DNA of 64,000 nucleotides from Sphingomonas sp. R647 (lineage in GTDB: Bacteria > Pseudomonadota > Alphaproteobacteria > Sphingomonadales > Sphingomonadaceae): NCBI RefSeq assembly GCF_020177055.1, contig NZ_JAIQXT010000002.1:186001-250000 (forward strand), given 5' to 3'. Made by a program: the position numbers and the translations under genes. This document shows, one piece after another, positions 18,242 to 27,394 of this stretch. The notes beneath the pieces were generated by a model. That model saw only the letters and a list, made by a program, of their open reading frames with translations. It did no database searches and had not been told where the DNA came from. The first letter of the stretch is position 1; every line of letters begins with the position of its first letter.

Positions 18242-21200
18242 ATGATCCGCACCCTCTCTGCCATGCTGCTCACCACATCTGCGATCGTTCCGCTCAGCGC
18301 CCATGCCCAGTCGCTGCCGACCGGTGGCACCGTCGTGGCGGGGTCCGCGGAAATCGGGAGCGGATCGGGTGGCAGTCTGTCGATCCGACAGACCAGCGGC
18401 TCGGCGATCATCAACTGGCAGAGCTTCAACGTCGATCAGGGCAACCGCGTGGACATAGCGCAGCCGTCCAGCACCGCCGTGTTGCTGAACCGGGTGACCG
18501 GGGACACGACGAGCACGATCGCGGGGCAGGTGAACGCCAACGGTCGCGTGTTCATCATCAATCCCAACGGCATTCTGATCACCGCGAGCGGCGGCGTAAA
18601 GGCGGCTGGCTTCGTCGGATCGACGCTCGACATTGATGATGCGGACTTCCTCGCGGGCCGATATGATTTCGCCGGTAACGGCGGAAGCGTGGTCAACGCA
18701 GGCCGCATCGAAATCGCACGCGGCGGATATGCCGCGCTGATCGGCGGAAGGATCGATAACAGCGGCCTGATCCTGGCACCGCTGGGCAAGGTGGCGATGG
18801 GCGCAGGGACCCGGGCGGCTCTGGATTTTTCCAGCGACGGCTTCCTGAAGGTCGCGATCGGTGCCGGCCAGAGCGCCGACCTGGCGATGTCGGGTCGGAT
18901 CACAGTTGACGGTGGCGCTGTGATCCTCAGCGCGGCGCAGGCACGCGAGGCCGCGCGGAGTACGGTGAACCTCAGCGGCGTGATCGAAGCGCGGGGCATT
19001 GAGACGAGAGGCGGGAGCGTGACGCTGACAGGCGGCGACATTGCCCTGACCGGCGCGACGATCGACGTGTCGGGGACGCACGGCGGCGGATTGGTCAAGG
19101 TGGGAGGCGATCGCCAGGGTCTGGGGACCACCGCGCATGCCGATACGCTGCGGGTCGATGCCGCCTCCGTCGTGCGGGCGGATGCGACGGGTGCGGGCAC
19201 CGGTGGCGATATCGTGTTCTGGTCGGACGCGGCGACCGACTTTTCCGGTACGATCACGGCGCGGGGCATCGGTGCCAAGGGCGGTGAAGTCGAGGTCTCG
19301 TCCAAGGGGATGCTCGGCTATTCCGGCTCGGCGGATCTAACCGGGTCCAGCTTCGGCACCTTGCTGCTCGATCCGTACAACATCACCATCTCGAACGCGC
19401 CAAGCAGCGGCATGACGGGGTTTACGGCGGGCGCCGATAACAGCGTACTCAACGCTTCGGTACTCACCGCCGCGCTGGCGACGGCCAATGTCGTCGTGCA
19501 GACCGGCAGCGGCGGCGCGCAGGCCGGCAACATCACGGTCGCCGCTCCGCTTACCTGGTTGAGCAGCGCGACACTGACACTCGATGCTGCGAACAACATT
19601 TCACTCAATTCGGCGATCACGGCACGGACGGGCGGACTGATCCTCTCGGCCGGGGGGACGATCAGCCAGACCGGTGCGATCGCCATCGGCAGCTTCGAGC
19701 TGTCGCGCGGCTTTTTCAGCACCGTGGCAGCCACGCTTCCCGATTTCGAGGCGGGCAGCTTCGCGATCAACGGGGGCAGCTACCTCCGTGCTATCGGCGG
19801 GGCCGGGTCGCGGGCTTCGCCGTGGCTGTTGACCGACATTTACGGCGTGCAGGGGATGACGTCGCGCCGTTTCTCGAGTTACGCGCTCGCCAATACGATC
19901 GACGCCAGTGAAACGGTGAACTGGAACGGTGGTGCAGGGTTTCGCCCGATCGCCGGGGCAAGCGGCACGCTTCCGGAGGCGTTCTTCGGCGGAACGCTGG
20001 ACGGTCGGGGTTTCGCAATCGAGAACCTGTATATACGCCAGCCTTCTTACTACTACTCCGGCCTTTTCACGAGGCTCCAGAACGCCACGATCAGTAACCT
20101 GCGGCTGACCGGTACGACGATCGACTCCGGTGGAGCGAGCTTCAGTCACGTGGCGGGCCTTGCCCCGATCATCAATGATTCCACCATCGACAACGTCCAT
20201 ATCGACGGCCGATTTACCGCGAGCGGGCAATCCGGGATCGCGGCGGGGCTTGCGCACACCGCCACGAACGCAACCTTTACCAATGTTTCGGTTCAGGGAT
20301 CGATTTCGGCCACCGACGTTGCGGCGGGCATGGTCTATATTCTGGATGGCACGTCATCCATCCGCAACGCCTATGTCACGGCGTCGGCCACCGCCAACAA
20401 CGGGGCGGCGGGTATTGTCTATGTCAACTATGCCGACACGTCGATCGACTCGGCCTGGGTTTCGGGGTTGCTGACATCGCAGCGTCTGAAGGCCGCTATC
20501 GTCATCGGCGCGGCCGATGGGACGATCGGATCCGACGTGTACTGGGACATCGATAGCACGACCGCCACTGACGCGGTCTTTTTCGGCGTCAATGGCGCCG
20601 TCGGTCTGACGAGCGCGCAGGCCCGGACCCAGGCGGCCTATGCTGCGCTCGACTTCACCGACACCTGGTTCCAGGCCGCCGACATGCGACCGATCCTGCG
20701 CAGCGAGGCGGGTGCAGCAGGAACAGACGGATATATCGCGGTTTCGTCCCTCAACCAGTTGCAACTGGTGTCCGCCAACCTTGGGGCGAACTATCGGCTC
20801 GCCAACGACATCAACGCAGCGGCGGCAAACGGGGCGGACGCGTCGGGCATCTGGGGAAGCGGCGGCTTCGTCCCGATCGGCCTCGGCAGTTCATTCAGTG
20901 GCAATTTCGACGGCGACTATCACGCCATCAGCAATTTGACGATCTATCGCCCCGGCACCGATTATGTAGGCCTGTTTTCACGGCAGCTAAGCGCTTCGCC
21001 GACCGTGATCAGCAATTTGCGCCTGATCAATGCCACCGTCACCGGGCGGGGCACCACTGGTGCCCTGATCGGATACTCCACCCAGGCCCTGACGAATATC
21101 TGGGTCAGTGGGAGCGTGGTCGGCACAAGCGGCGCATTGACCGGCGGCGTCGGAGGCGAAGCCTACGGGGGAGCGGCGACCAATGTACGTAATGTACATT

Positions 21201-22726
21201 TCGACGGGTCCGTCGCGGGTGTAAACTACGTTGGTGGGATCTTCGGCAGCCTCGGGGCGCACGCCAGCCTGCTGTCGGCCTCGGGCTCGGTAAATGGCGT
21301 TGGGGCGATCGGGGGGGTGATCGGTCAGCTGGACAACGGCGTGATCCTGAGCGCGAGTTTCTCGACGGCGTCGGTTACCGCCACCGGAAACGCCGCGGGT
21401 GGCATTGTCGGTACCCTTGACAGTGGAGCCATAACCAACGTCTGGGCGAGCGGCTCCGTGACGGCAGCGCAACAAGCCGGCGGCCTGGCGGGCAACCAGT
21501 CATCCCGCGGTTCGCTTGCGCTCTCCTATTGGGACATCACCAGCACCGGCCAATCCACCGCGGTGGGCGCTGGATCAGGCTCCATTTTCTTGGTCACCGG
21601 CCTTATCACCGCGCAGGCGCGCAACCCGGCCAGCTACGCCAACTTCAGCAACTTCAACTCCGTCTGGTATCAGGGCGCCGACATGCGCCCGATCCTGCGC
21701 GGCGAAGCCGTCACGCTGAGCGACGGCACGAGCGGCGTGTTCAACGCGCGCCAGCTTCAGCTGATCAACGCTAATCTATCGGGCACCTACACGCTGCTCG
21801 ACGACATCGATCTGTCGGCGACCAACAGCACTGCCGGCTCGGCGGGCATATGGGGCGCAAGCGGCTGGGTTCCGCTCGGCATCGATGGCGCGGGCAACGT
21901 CTGGGGCGGGAGCAACTTCCGCAGCATCGGTAGCATCACTAGCGGGATCTATGGTTTTACCGGCGCGCTCTATGGCGGCGGGTACGATCTGACCGGCCTC
22001 TACATCAACCGCGCCACGATCAAGAATGCCGGCCTGTTCGGCGTGTCGGCGGGGATCATCGACAGCGTGAATGTCAGCGGCACGGTGATCGGCGCCAGCG
22101 GCATTGGTGGGCTGGTCGGCATGCAGAAGGACGGGACGATCCTCGATTCGACCAGTTCGGTGAATGTCTCCGGCACAATGCTGGTCGGCGGACTGGTCGG
22201 CAATCAGGTCGCCGGATCGGTTATCGGCAGCACCGCCACCGGGACCGTCGCCGGCACCGACGATGTCGGCGGGCTGATCGGCTATGCGGCGGGGAGCATC
22301 GATCGCTCCTACGCAACCGGCGCAGTCTCGGGCAACCGCTATGTCGGCGGGCTGCTCGGCTATCTCTACCGCGGATCGGTGTCGTCCAGCACCGCGACGG
22401 GCGACGTGACGGCATCGACCCACACGGCCGGCACGCTGGTCGGGAAGCAGGATGGCGGTGTGATCGTCGGCAGCACCGGGAGCGGAACCGCGACGGCTCC
22501 GCGCGATGCAGGTGGGCTGGTCGGACAGATCGTCGGCGGCGGTACGGTCGCACCGACCGGTTCCAGCGCCCCCAGCAGCGGGCTGGCTCCTGTAACGCTG
22601 AATGCCGGTCGCATGATCGCGCCAACGCCGGATGCCGACCCTCTGCCAGCGGGACTGGCCCAAGAGGGACGCGGTTCCTCGCCAATCGCAACCGAAACCG
22701 AGGAACGTGACGATGACGGCCTATGA
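18242..22726 (+). CDS. TpsA-type filamentous haemagglutinin-like exoprotein, copy 2
   Basis: The 1494-residue protein has a signal peptide, the TPS domain (INWQSFNVDQGNRVDIAQPS and NANGRVFIINPNGILI) and a repeat-rich beta-helical body with GLUG motifs (GLVGMQKDGTILDSTSSVN). There is no recognisable C-terminal anchor, so the protein is either released or held by the TpsB. The stop codon lies 14 bp inside the precursor peptide gene, so the exoprotein and the peptide are almost certainly co-translated. Identity with copy 1 is highest at both ends and lower in the middle (about residues 500-1150). Confidence 0.92.
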   Translation: MIRTLSAMLLTTSAIVPLSAHAQSLPTGGTVVAGSAEIGSGSGGSLSIRQTSGSAIINWQSFNVDQGNRVDIAQPSSTAVLLNRVTGDTTSTIAGQVNANGRVFIINPNGILITASGGVKAAGFVGSTLDIDDADFLAGRYDFAGNGGSVVNAGRIEIARGGYAALIGGRIDNSGLILAPLGKVAMGAGTRAALDFSSDGFLKVAIGAGQSADLAMSGRITVDGGAVILSAAQAREAARSTVNLSGVIEARGIETRGGSVTLTGGDIALTGATIDVSGTHGGGLVKVGGDRQGLGTTAHADTLRVDAASVVRADATGAGTGGDIVFWSDAATDFSGTITARGIGAKGGEVEVSSKGMLGYSGSADLTGSSFGTLLLDPYNITISNAPSSGMTGFTAGADNSVLNASVLTAALATANVVVQTGSGGAQAGNITVAAPLTWLSSATLTLDAANNISLNSAITARTGGLILSAGGTISQTGAIAIGSFELSRGFFSTVAATLPDFEAGSFAINGGSYLRAIGGAGSRASPWLLTDIYGVQGMTSRRFSSYALANTIDASETVNWNGGAGFRPIAGASGTLPEAFFGGTLDGRGFAIENLYIRQPSYYYSGLFTRLQNATISNLRLTGTTIDSGGASFSHVAGLAPIINDSTIDNVHIDGRFTASGQSGIAAGLAHTATNATFTNVSVQGSISATDVAAGMVYILDGTSSIRNAYVTASATANNGAAGIVYVNYADTSIDSAWVSGLLTSQRLKAAIVIGAADGTIGSDVYWDIDSTTATDAVFFGVNGAVGLTSAQARTQAAYAALDFTDTWFQAADMRPILRSEAGAAGTDGYIAVSSLNQLQLVSANLGANYRLANDINAAAANGADASGIWGSGGFVPIGLGSSFSGNFDGDYHAISNLTIYRPGTDYVGLFSRQLSASPTVISNLRLINATVTGRGTTGALIGYSTQALTNIWVSGSVVGTSGALTGGVGGEAYGGAATNVRNVHFDGSVAGVNYVGGIFGSLGAHASLLSASGSVNGVGAIGGVIGQLDNGVILSASFSTASVTATGNAAGGIVGTLDSGAITNVWASGSVTAAQQAGGLAGNQSSRGSLALSYWDITSTGQSTAVGAGSGSIFLVTGLITAQARNPASYANFSNFNSVWYQGADMRPILRGEAVTLSDGTSGVFNARQLQLINANLSGTYTLLDDIDLSATNSTAGSAGIWGASGWVPLGIDGAGNVWGGSNFRSIGSITSGIYGFTGALYGGGYDLTGLYINRATIKNAGLFGVSAGIIDSVNVSGTVIGASGIGGLVGMQKDGTILDSTSSVNVSGTMLVGGLVGNQVAGSVIGSTATGTVAGTDDVGGLIGYAAGSIDRSYATGAVSGNRYVGGLLGYLYRGSVSSSTATGDVTASTHTAGTLVGKQDGGVIVGSTGSGTATAPRDAGGLVGQIVGGGTVAPTGSSAPSSGLAPVTLNAGRMIAPTPDADPLPAGLAQEGRGSSPIATETEERDDDGL

Positions 22727-22862
22727 TAATCCCGAAAGCGGCGAGAAGCTCGCCTGGGTCACGCCCCAACTGGAGCAGTTGGGGACGATGAACGATGTGC
22801 AGTCCGGTGGCGCTCAGGGCGGCCCCGACTTCGAGTTCGACCCCAGCGATCCTGCGTCATGA
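22713..22862 (+). CDS. Lasso-type RiPP precursor peptide, copy 2
   Basis: The 49-residue peptide has leader motif WVTPQLEQLG and predicted core GGAQGGPDFEFDPSDPAS. If processed like known lasso peptides, Gly1 would join the Asp8 side chain to make an 8-residue ring with a 10-residue acidic tail. The C-terminal Ser is the residue phosphorylated in paeninodin-type lasso peptides, which fits the kinase gene that overlaps the stop codon by 4 bp. The -2 position is Gln in place of the conserved Thr. The start follows a GAGGAA ribosome site inside the end of tpsA. Confidence 0.8.
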   Translation: MTAYDNPESGEKLAWVTPQLEQLGTMNDVQSGGAQGGPDFEFDPSDPAS

Positions 22863-23749
22863 TGCCTGGAAGCGCGCGGTCGCGTCGTCCGGGTCTCGGG
22901 GAGTGTGGCGGTTTCTACGGTCTGCCGCGACTTCGCGACGAACTCGACCTGTTCGCGGGCGATGTACCCGCCATGCTGGACGCCCCGGCGGCAATTGCGG
23001 GTGCCTATCAGATCTCCGATGACGCCTTCCTGCTCTCGCTTCCCAGCGGCTTGTCATTTTATTATCGTCGCGGAATTGGCACCACCTATCGTCGCTCAGC
23101 AGAAACGACCGATGATGAAATCGCACTGTTTTTCGACGGGTGGGTCGTCGGCGCGATCGCGTGGCTGAACGGGTATGTGCCGCTGCATGCGTCCGCCGTC
23201 CTGCATGACGGGCGGATCTTTGCGTTCACCGGTCATTCGGGGGCAGGTAAGTCCACCCTCGCCGCCGCGTTGGCGCAACGCGGGATGACCCTATGCTCGG
23301 ATGATGTATTGCTGCTGGACGTCGCGGACCCGGCACAGATCATCGCGCTGCCCGGGCCTGAGCGAATCAAGCTGTGGGACGATGCGCTGACGTTGACGGG
23401 CCATCGGTCAGTGCATCCGGTTCGCCCGGGCATTCGAAAATTCTATGTGTCGGGGCTCTCCTTCGCGTGCACGCCGCATCCGGTCCGGCGGCTCTACTTC
23501 CTGGAGAGCAGAGCGGAGGCCGCCACGGGCTTCACGGCAATCGAAGGGGCCTCGCGCTTCAACTGGATGCGCTCCGCTTTTTATCGGCCACGGCTGTTCA
23601 CCGCGATCGCCGAACAGGCCGGGTATTTTCAGATGGGCGTGCGGCTGAGCAGGAGTGTCGAAATGCGGCGATTTAACCGGTCGCGGGACCACTCCCGCTT
23701 TAACGCGGGTATTGACATGATTTCGGCGGATATTCGTGCCGCCGCCTAG
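22859..23749 (+). CDS. HPr-kinase-like peptide-tailoring kinase
   Basis: The 296-residue protein carries the P-loop GHSGAGKSTLAAAL (residues about 125-138), followed by MTLCSDDVLLLD. This is the pattern of the C-terminal domain of HPr(Ser) kinase and of the lasso-peptide kinases related to PadeK. Those enzymes phosphorylate the C-terminal Ser of the precursor. Its start overlaps the precursor stop (ATGA), and both candidate precursors end in Ser. The N-terminal 100 residues have no recognised motif and may bind the peptide. Confidence 0.85.
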   Translation: MMPGSARSRRPGLGECGGFYGLPRLRDELDLFAGDVPAMLDAPAAIAGAYQISDDAFLLSLPSGLSFYYRRGIGTTYRRSAETTDDEIALFFDGWVVGAIAWLNGYVPLHASAVLHDGRIFAFTGHSGAGKSTLAAALAQRGMTLCSDDVLLLDVADPAQIIALPGPERIKLWDDALTLTGHRSVHPVRPGIRKFYVSGLSFACTPHPVRRLYFLESRAEAATGFTAIEGASRFNWMRSAFYRPRLFTAIAEQAGYFQMGVRLSRSVEMRRFNRSRDHSRFNAGIDMISADIRAAA

Positions 23750-23812
23750 AGCACGTACCCGCGCGACATCCGGAACAGAGCGGACCTGTTGCGCCAATTC
23801 CGGGGCCATCAA

Positions 23813-24076
23813 ATGAACCTTTCCAAGAATGCCAGCGCCTATAGCGAAGCGGAAATCGATGACGAACTGGTGCTTTTGAATATCGCGACTGGCCAGTTTC
23901 ACGGCCTGCGCGGTGTTGGGCTGGCGATCTGGAAGTTGCTCGACAGCGAGCCGGACCTCGCCGCGATCAAGGCAATTCTGTCGGACCGCTTTGCGGTGGA
24001 TCCCTCGACGTGCACCCGCGAAGTGGACCAGTTCATCAGTGAACTTGAGAAGGCGCGCTTACTCGTCGTCACGTAG
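23813..24076 (+). CDS. PqqD-like RRE protein (lasso B1 type)
   Basis: The 87-residue protein has the PqqD/RRE pattern: ELVLLNIATGQFHGLRGVG, then a helix IWKLLDSEPDLAAIKAILSD and a C-terminal helix FISELEKARLLVV. Such proteins bind the leader motif and present the precursor to the processing enzymes. The ATG at 23813 was preferred over the TTG at 23789 because it fits the usual length. It lies between the kinase and cyclase genes. Confidence 0.88.
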   Translation: MNLSKNASAYSEAEIDDELVLLNIATGQFHGLRGVGLAIWKLLDSEPDLAAIKAILSDRFAVDPSTCTREVDQFISELEKARLLVVT

Positions 24077-24096
24077 CGAGAGCTGGCCAAAACCGC

Positions 24097-26007
24097 ATGA
24101 TCGGACTTTATCTCAATTGGTATGGCCGCCCTGTCGATCCCGTGGTCGCCCGCAGGGTCACGGCCTCGCTTGGCGTCGGTGTCGACAAACCGGTGGGTCA
24201 TGAGTGCATCAGGGGCGCTTTGCTCGCAGCACTAAGCACGACGAAGGCGGCGGCGCGGAGCTGGCGGGCGACCGAACCTGCTTCCGGCGGACGGCTGTTG
24301 TTCACCGGGTTCATCGACAATGCCCCGGCATTGCGCCGCGAGCTTGGGGTCGACGCCCTTGACCCGGCGGAGCTCTATGCGGCCGGCTACGCGCAATGGG
24401 GCGACGCGGTCGATCTGCGCGTTATCGGCCAGTTCGCGACGATCCTTTTGCTGCCCAATGCGAATGGGGTGCGTTGCACCCGCTCGCCGCTTCATGCTCC
24501 GCCGCTCCATATCTGGCACGATCGCAAGCGGATGATCGTCGCCTCACTCGCGCGCGTGCTGTTTGCGAGCGGTGAGGTTGCTGCTGAAATCGACGAACAG
24601 AAGATCGCAGACAGCCTCTACCTGAATTATGCCGATGCCGAACGGGGCTGGTACCGGGGTGTGACGCGCGTCGCCACCGGCCACCGCGTCGTGATCAATC
24701 CTGGCGGCATTACCTCACACTGTTATTACGATCCTGCCACCCTGCCGTCGGTCCGTCTCAAACGCGACGCTGATTATGTCGATGCAGCGAACGCGCTACT
24801 CGCCGAAGGGACGCACGCCGCGCTTGCCGGCTTTTCGAAGCCGGCGGTTAGCCTCAGCGGAGGCCTTGATTCCCAGGCGGTGGCGGCGTTCGCCATCGCA
24901 GCACTGGGACCTGATCGACCGTTGCTCGGGTTGACTGGCGTCCCAGAAACCGGGTGGGAAGGCGAGGACCCGCCCGGCTATTTCGGTGATGAGCGACACC
25001 ATGTGGCGGCGTTGGCCGAGATGTACCCTACTCTTGCTACCGAGACGATCGACGCTGCCGGCCTCTCGTTCGATCATCGGCTCAACGCGATGTTCCTGAT
25101 GGGCGGAAATGTACCACGCAACGCGATGAACCTGCACTGGATCCATGCGCTCCGCGCCCGCGCGAAGGCGCAGGATTGTGACGTTCTGCTGTCGGGCTCG
25201 ATGGGCAATATCAGCTTCAGCTTCAACGGCGCTGGGGCGTTGCCAGGCTGGCTCGCGGGGGGGAACTGGCTGCGCCTTGCACGAGAGTTGCGTGCTCAGA
25301 GCGCCTCCCGTCCGTTCGCGCGTGCGCTCTGGTCCCGCGCGCTGCTCCCGCTGCTGCCCGATGCGATCTATCGGCGTTGGGTTGGCCGGCGCTCAGGCGC
25401 CGTGCTGCGCCCGTTCGAGAGCTGGTGCCCGCTCCGCGCCGAATATGCGGAGCGCATGCAGGTGCAGGAGCGCGCCATTGCGATGGGTCACGAAAACGCG
25501 TTTCGCTCGCCACGTTCGACGCGAGGCATCCGGGCACGGATGATCGGCAACGCGATGACCGAGGCTGGCGACATCCGACAAGCGATGGAGCTGATCCATG
25601 GCATGCCCATGCGCGACCCGACTGCGTACAGGCCTTTGGTCGAGTTCTGCATCGGAATTCCCGACGATCAGTATCTCCGCGGGGGTAAGTCACGCTGGCT
25701 CGCTCGACGGATGCTGCGCGATCGCGTACCCGCCATGGTCCTGAACGAAAAGCGGCGCGGAATGCAGGCTGCCGATCTACCGCTGCGGCTGGGGCGGGAT
25801 CACGAGGCGTTGGTGGCGGAGCTTGACGCGCTTGCGTGCGATTCGGAACTAGGGGATCGAATGGATCTGCCACGTCTCAAGCAAGCGCTTCAAGGGTGGT
25901 CTCCAGGACAAGGTGGCGACCGATTTGGCGTCGGGACGATCGAACTCACGCTGCCGCGCGCCATCGCGACAGCGCGTTTTATTCGCTTCGTCGAGGGCGC
26001 GAACTAA
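24097..26007 (+). CDS. Asparagine-synthetase-like lasso cyclase
   Basis: The 636-residue protein resembles class B asparagine synthetase. The N-terminal glutaminase-like domain lacks the catalytic Cys2 (it begins MIGLYLNW), and the synthetase domain has the ATP-pyrophosphatase motif SGGLDSQAVAAF near residue 253. Loss of Cys2 with retention of the ATP site is the signature of lasso cyclases, which adenylate an Asp or Glu side chain and close the isopeptide ring. It starts 20 bp after the RRE gene and is the last gene of the operon. No transglutaminase-like leader peptidase (B2) and no exporter gene follow. Confidence 0.88.
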   Translation: MIGLYLNWYGRPVDPVVARRVTASLGVGVDKPVGHECIRGALLAALSTTKAAARSWRATEPASGGRLLFTGFIDNAPALRRELGVDALDPAELYAAGYAQWGDAVDLRVIGQFATILLLPNANGVRCTRSPLHAPPLHIWHDRKRMIVASLARVLFASGEVAAEIDEQKIADSLYLNYADAERGWYRGVTRVATGHRVVINPGGITSHCYYDPATLPSVRLKRDADYVDAANALLAEGTHAALAGFSKPAVSLSGGLDSQAVAAFAIAALGPDRPLLGLTGVPETGWEGEDPPGYFGDERHHVAALAEMYPTLATETIDAAGLSFDHRLNAMFLMGGNVPRNAMNLHWIHALRARAKAQDCDVLLSGSMGNISFSFNGAGALPGWLAGGNWLRLARELRAQSASRPFARALWSRALLPLLPDAIYRRWVGRRSGAVLRPFESWCPLRAEYAERMQVQERAIAMGHENAFRSPRSTRGIRARMIGNAMTEAGDIRQAMELIHGMPMRDPTAYRPLVEFCIGIPDDQYLRGGKSRWLARRMLRDRVPAMVLNEKRRGMQAADLPLRLGRDHEALVAELDALACDSELGDRMDLPRLKQALQGWSPGQGGDRFGVGTIELTLPRAIATARFIRFVEGAN

Positions 26008-26216
26008 GGCGGGTTCTGATCATGGGTGCTGAAAATTCGGTATTAAGGCGGCGGCGCAACTTTGGATTAGGTGTCGCCTCCCTCGAGGTGATCGGCGCGC
26101 AACCTACTGGAGCATCGTCCACGGGATGGGTGCGGATGAAGTGTCACCATAAGCATGTACCTGCGTCAGTCATCGTCTTGACCTCGCGAGTTGCAAAGGT
26201 GACCGGGAGACGGGCA

Positions 26217-26420
26217 TTATTCCCTGGCACAGCTGTAGTGGATAGGGTTCCGCAGCCATTCCGCTACGGCTGACTCGCGCCAGCCAGAGCATCGCACGCT
26301 GATCGCGATCTGCTTGGGGAACGTCCCCTGATTGATCTTCCGATAGAGGGTCGCACGGCTGAGACCGGTGGCGTCGAGGACCGCAGGAAGGCGGAGAATT
26401 CGGTCGATGGGTTCCGTCAT
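26217..26420 (-). CDS. AlpA-family phage/island regulator
   Basis: The 67-residue protein (ILRLPAVLDATGLSRATLYR, then FPKQIAISVRCSGWRESAVAEW) is a typical AlpA/MerR-like HTH regulator, which in P4-type elements controls excision or integrase expression. It starts at the ATG at 26420. It is the first island-type gene after the RiPP operon, about 210 bp downstream of the cyclase on the opposite strand. Confidence 0.85.
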   Translation of the reverse strand: MTEPIDRILRLPAVLDATGLSRATLYRKINQGTFPKQIAISVRCSGWRESAVAEWLRNPIHYSCARE

Positions 26421-26559
26421 GGTGGGTGCTTTCTGGTGGCGTTCAGGGATCACGCGCGTGCGAGCGGGAATTCGCAAGACCTGAGCCGTGTGATCGAACT
26501 AGCGGAAAGGAATACCGGCTCTGGCGTAGGCTGATCGTTGACTGTTTGCGTCCTGGCGT

Positions 26560-27099
26560 CCTGCGCGGCCGCGCTCTACGGCGCATGCGCGCCGCCGAGT
26601 CGCTGTGCGTCTCGGCCCATCCGGGTTGCGATCGCTGACGCGCCGGCGTTGCCGGGAAATTGAACGCGGATTTGGATGAGCGTGCGCTGGCGGACTTCTG
26701 CGAAGCCGCCAGGGTCCGCAGCATATTTGCTTTGCCGCGTGGCTCACTCAATCCGGGCGGAGGGCGCGGCGGCGGCTGGCGCACAGTTGCGCGCGCACGC
26801 CGCCGCGACGGCCGTCCGGATTCGAGAGTGCGTGTTGGTTGGGCTCCCTTGGAGCCGTGCGCTGGCGCGCAGGATCTGCGGACGCCGCGCTTTGCGCGAC
26901 GGCGCTGTTTGCGGCCCCGGCAAAGGGGGTGGTCGGTCGCTGCCCTTAGTCCCGCCGCGGCATGCCGCAACCCGGCTGCGCCGGGTCCTCCGCTGCGCTG
27001 CGGCCCTGCGGGTGCGGCCCGCCTCGATCGGCGGGCCTGCGGTGCGCTCCTTGCCGCCCACCCCCTTTCCCGGGGCCAATGCGGTTTGAGGAAGGAGGC
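26560..27099 (+). repeat. Very GC-rich leader region shared with 39520-40084
   Basis: No gene is convincing here. The sequence has many short GC-rich inverted repeats and is homologous to 39520-40084 in island 2. The best-conserved part starts at GTGGCTCACTC (about 26739) and runs through GGCGCACAGTTGCGCGCGCA, ending with CTCCTTGCCGCCCACCCCC. In both places it ends directly at a ribosome site. It may be a long structured 5' leader. Long reading frames across it on both strands are probably artefacts of composition. Confidence 0.55.
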
Positions 27100-27105
27100 A
27101 TGACG

Positions 27106-27336
27106 ATGCGGTGGAAGTTCTGGCAGCGGGCATCCGGCGTTGACGCCGAGCTGGTCCGGCTGAAGCGTCGGGTGCGGCGCATGGATGCCACCACGCGGGC
27201 GGTGTTCCTGATGCATCGGCTGGACAGCCTTGGCTATGCCGAGATCGCCGCGCGTCTCGGGATCGCGGTGGCCGAGGTCGAGCGGCGGATTGCCGAGGCG
27301 ATGGTCGTGCTTGTTGAGGCCGACGCCGAAGACTGA
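27106..27336 (+). CDS. Small sigma-70 region-4-like HTH protein, copy 1
   Basis: The 76-residue protein (TRAVFLMHRLDSLGYAEIAA, then RLGIAVAEVERRIAEAM) matches sigma factor region 4 (HTH that reads the -35 element) but has no region 2. The ATG at 27106 has better spacing from AGGAGG than the one at 27100. It is 58 bp upstream of an MNT-HEPN gene. The same pair, in the same order, occurs at 41875-43085. It may act as an antitoxin-like or regulatory partner; the role is not established. Confidence 0.72.
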   Translation: MRWKFWQRASGVDAELVRLKRRVRRMDATTRAVFLMHRLDSLGYAEIAARLGIAVAEVERRIAEAMVVLVEADAED

Positions 27337-27394
27337 AATGGCGCGGACGCGATAGGCCTTGCCTTCGCGTCCGCGCATGCCACAGGTTTAGCCA

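Larger units (their letters stand above)
16129..22950 (+). repeat. Tandem duplicate unit, copy 2
   Basis: This is the direct-repeat partner of 10545-15996. It is about 1.4 kb longer because it keeps the full tpsB. Only this copy continues into complete kinase, RRE and cyclase genes, and only copy 1 has a complete regulator. Confidence 0.8.

Noticed and set aside
11302..22726. Repeated GLUG stretches as a CRISPR-like array
   Set aside because: The repeats are coding, irregular and in frame within TpsA proteins.
26008..26216. Possible remnant of a lasso B2 peptidase after the cyclase
   Set aside because: No transglutaminase-type Cys/His motif and no similarity to B2 in any frame could be seen; only about 210 bp are available.
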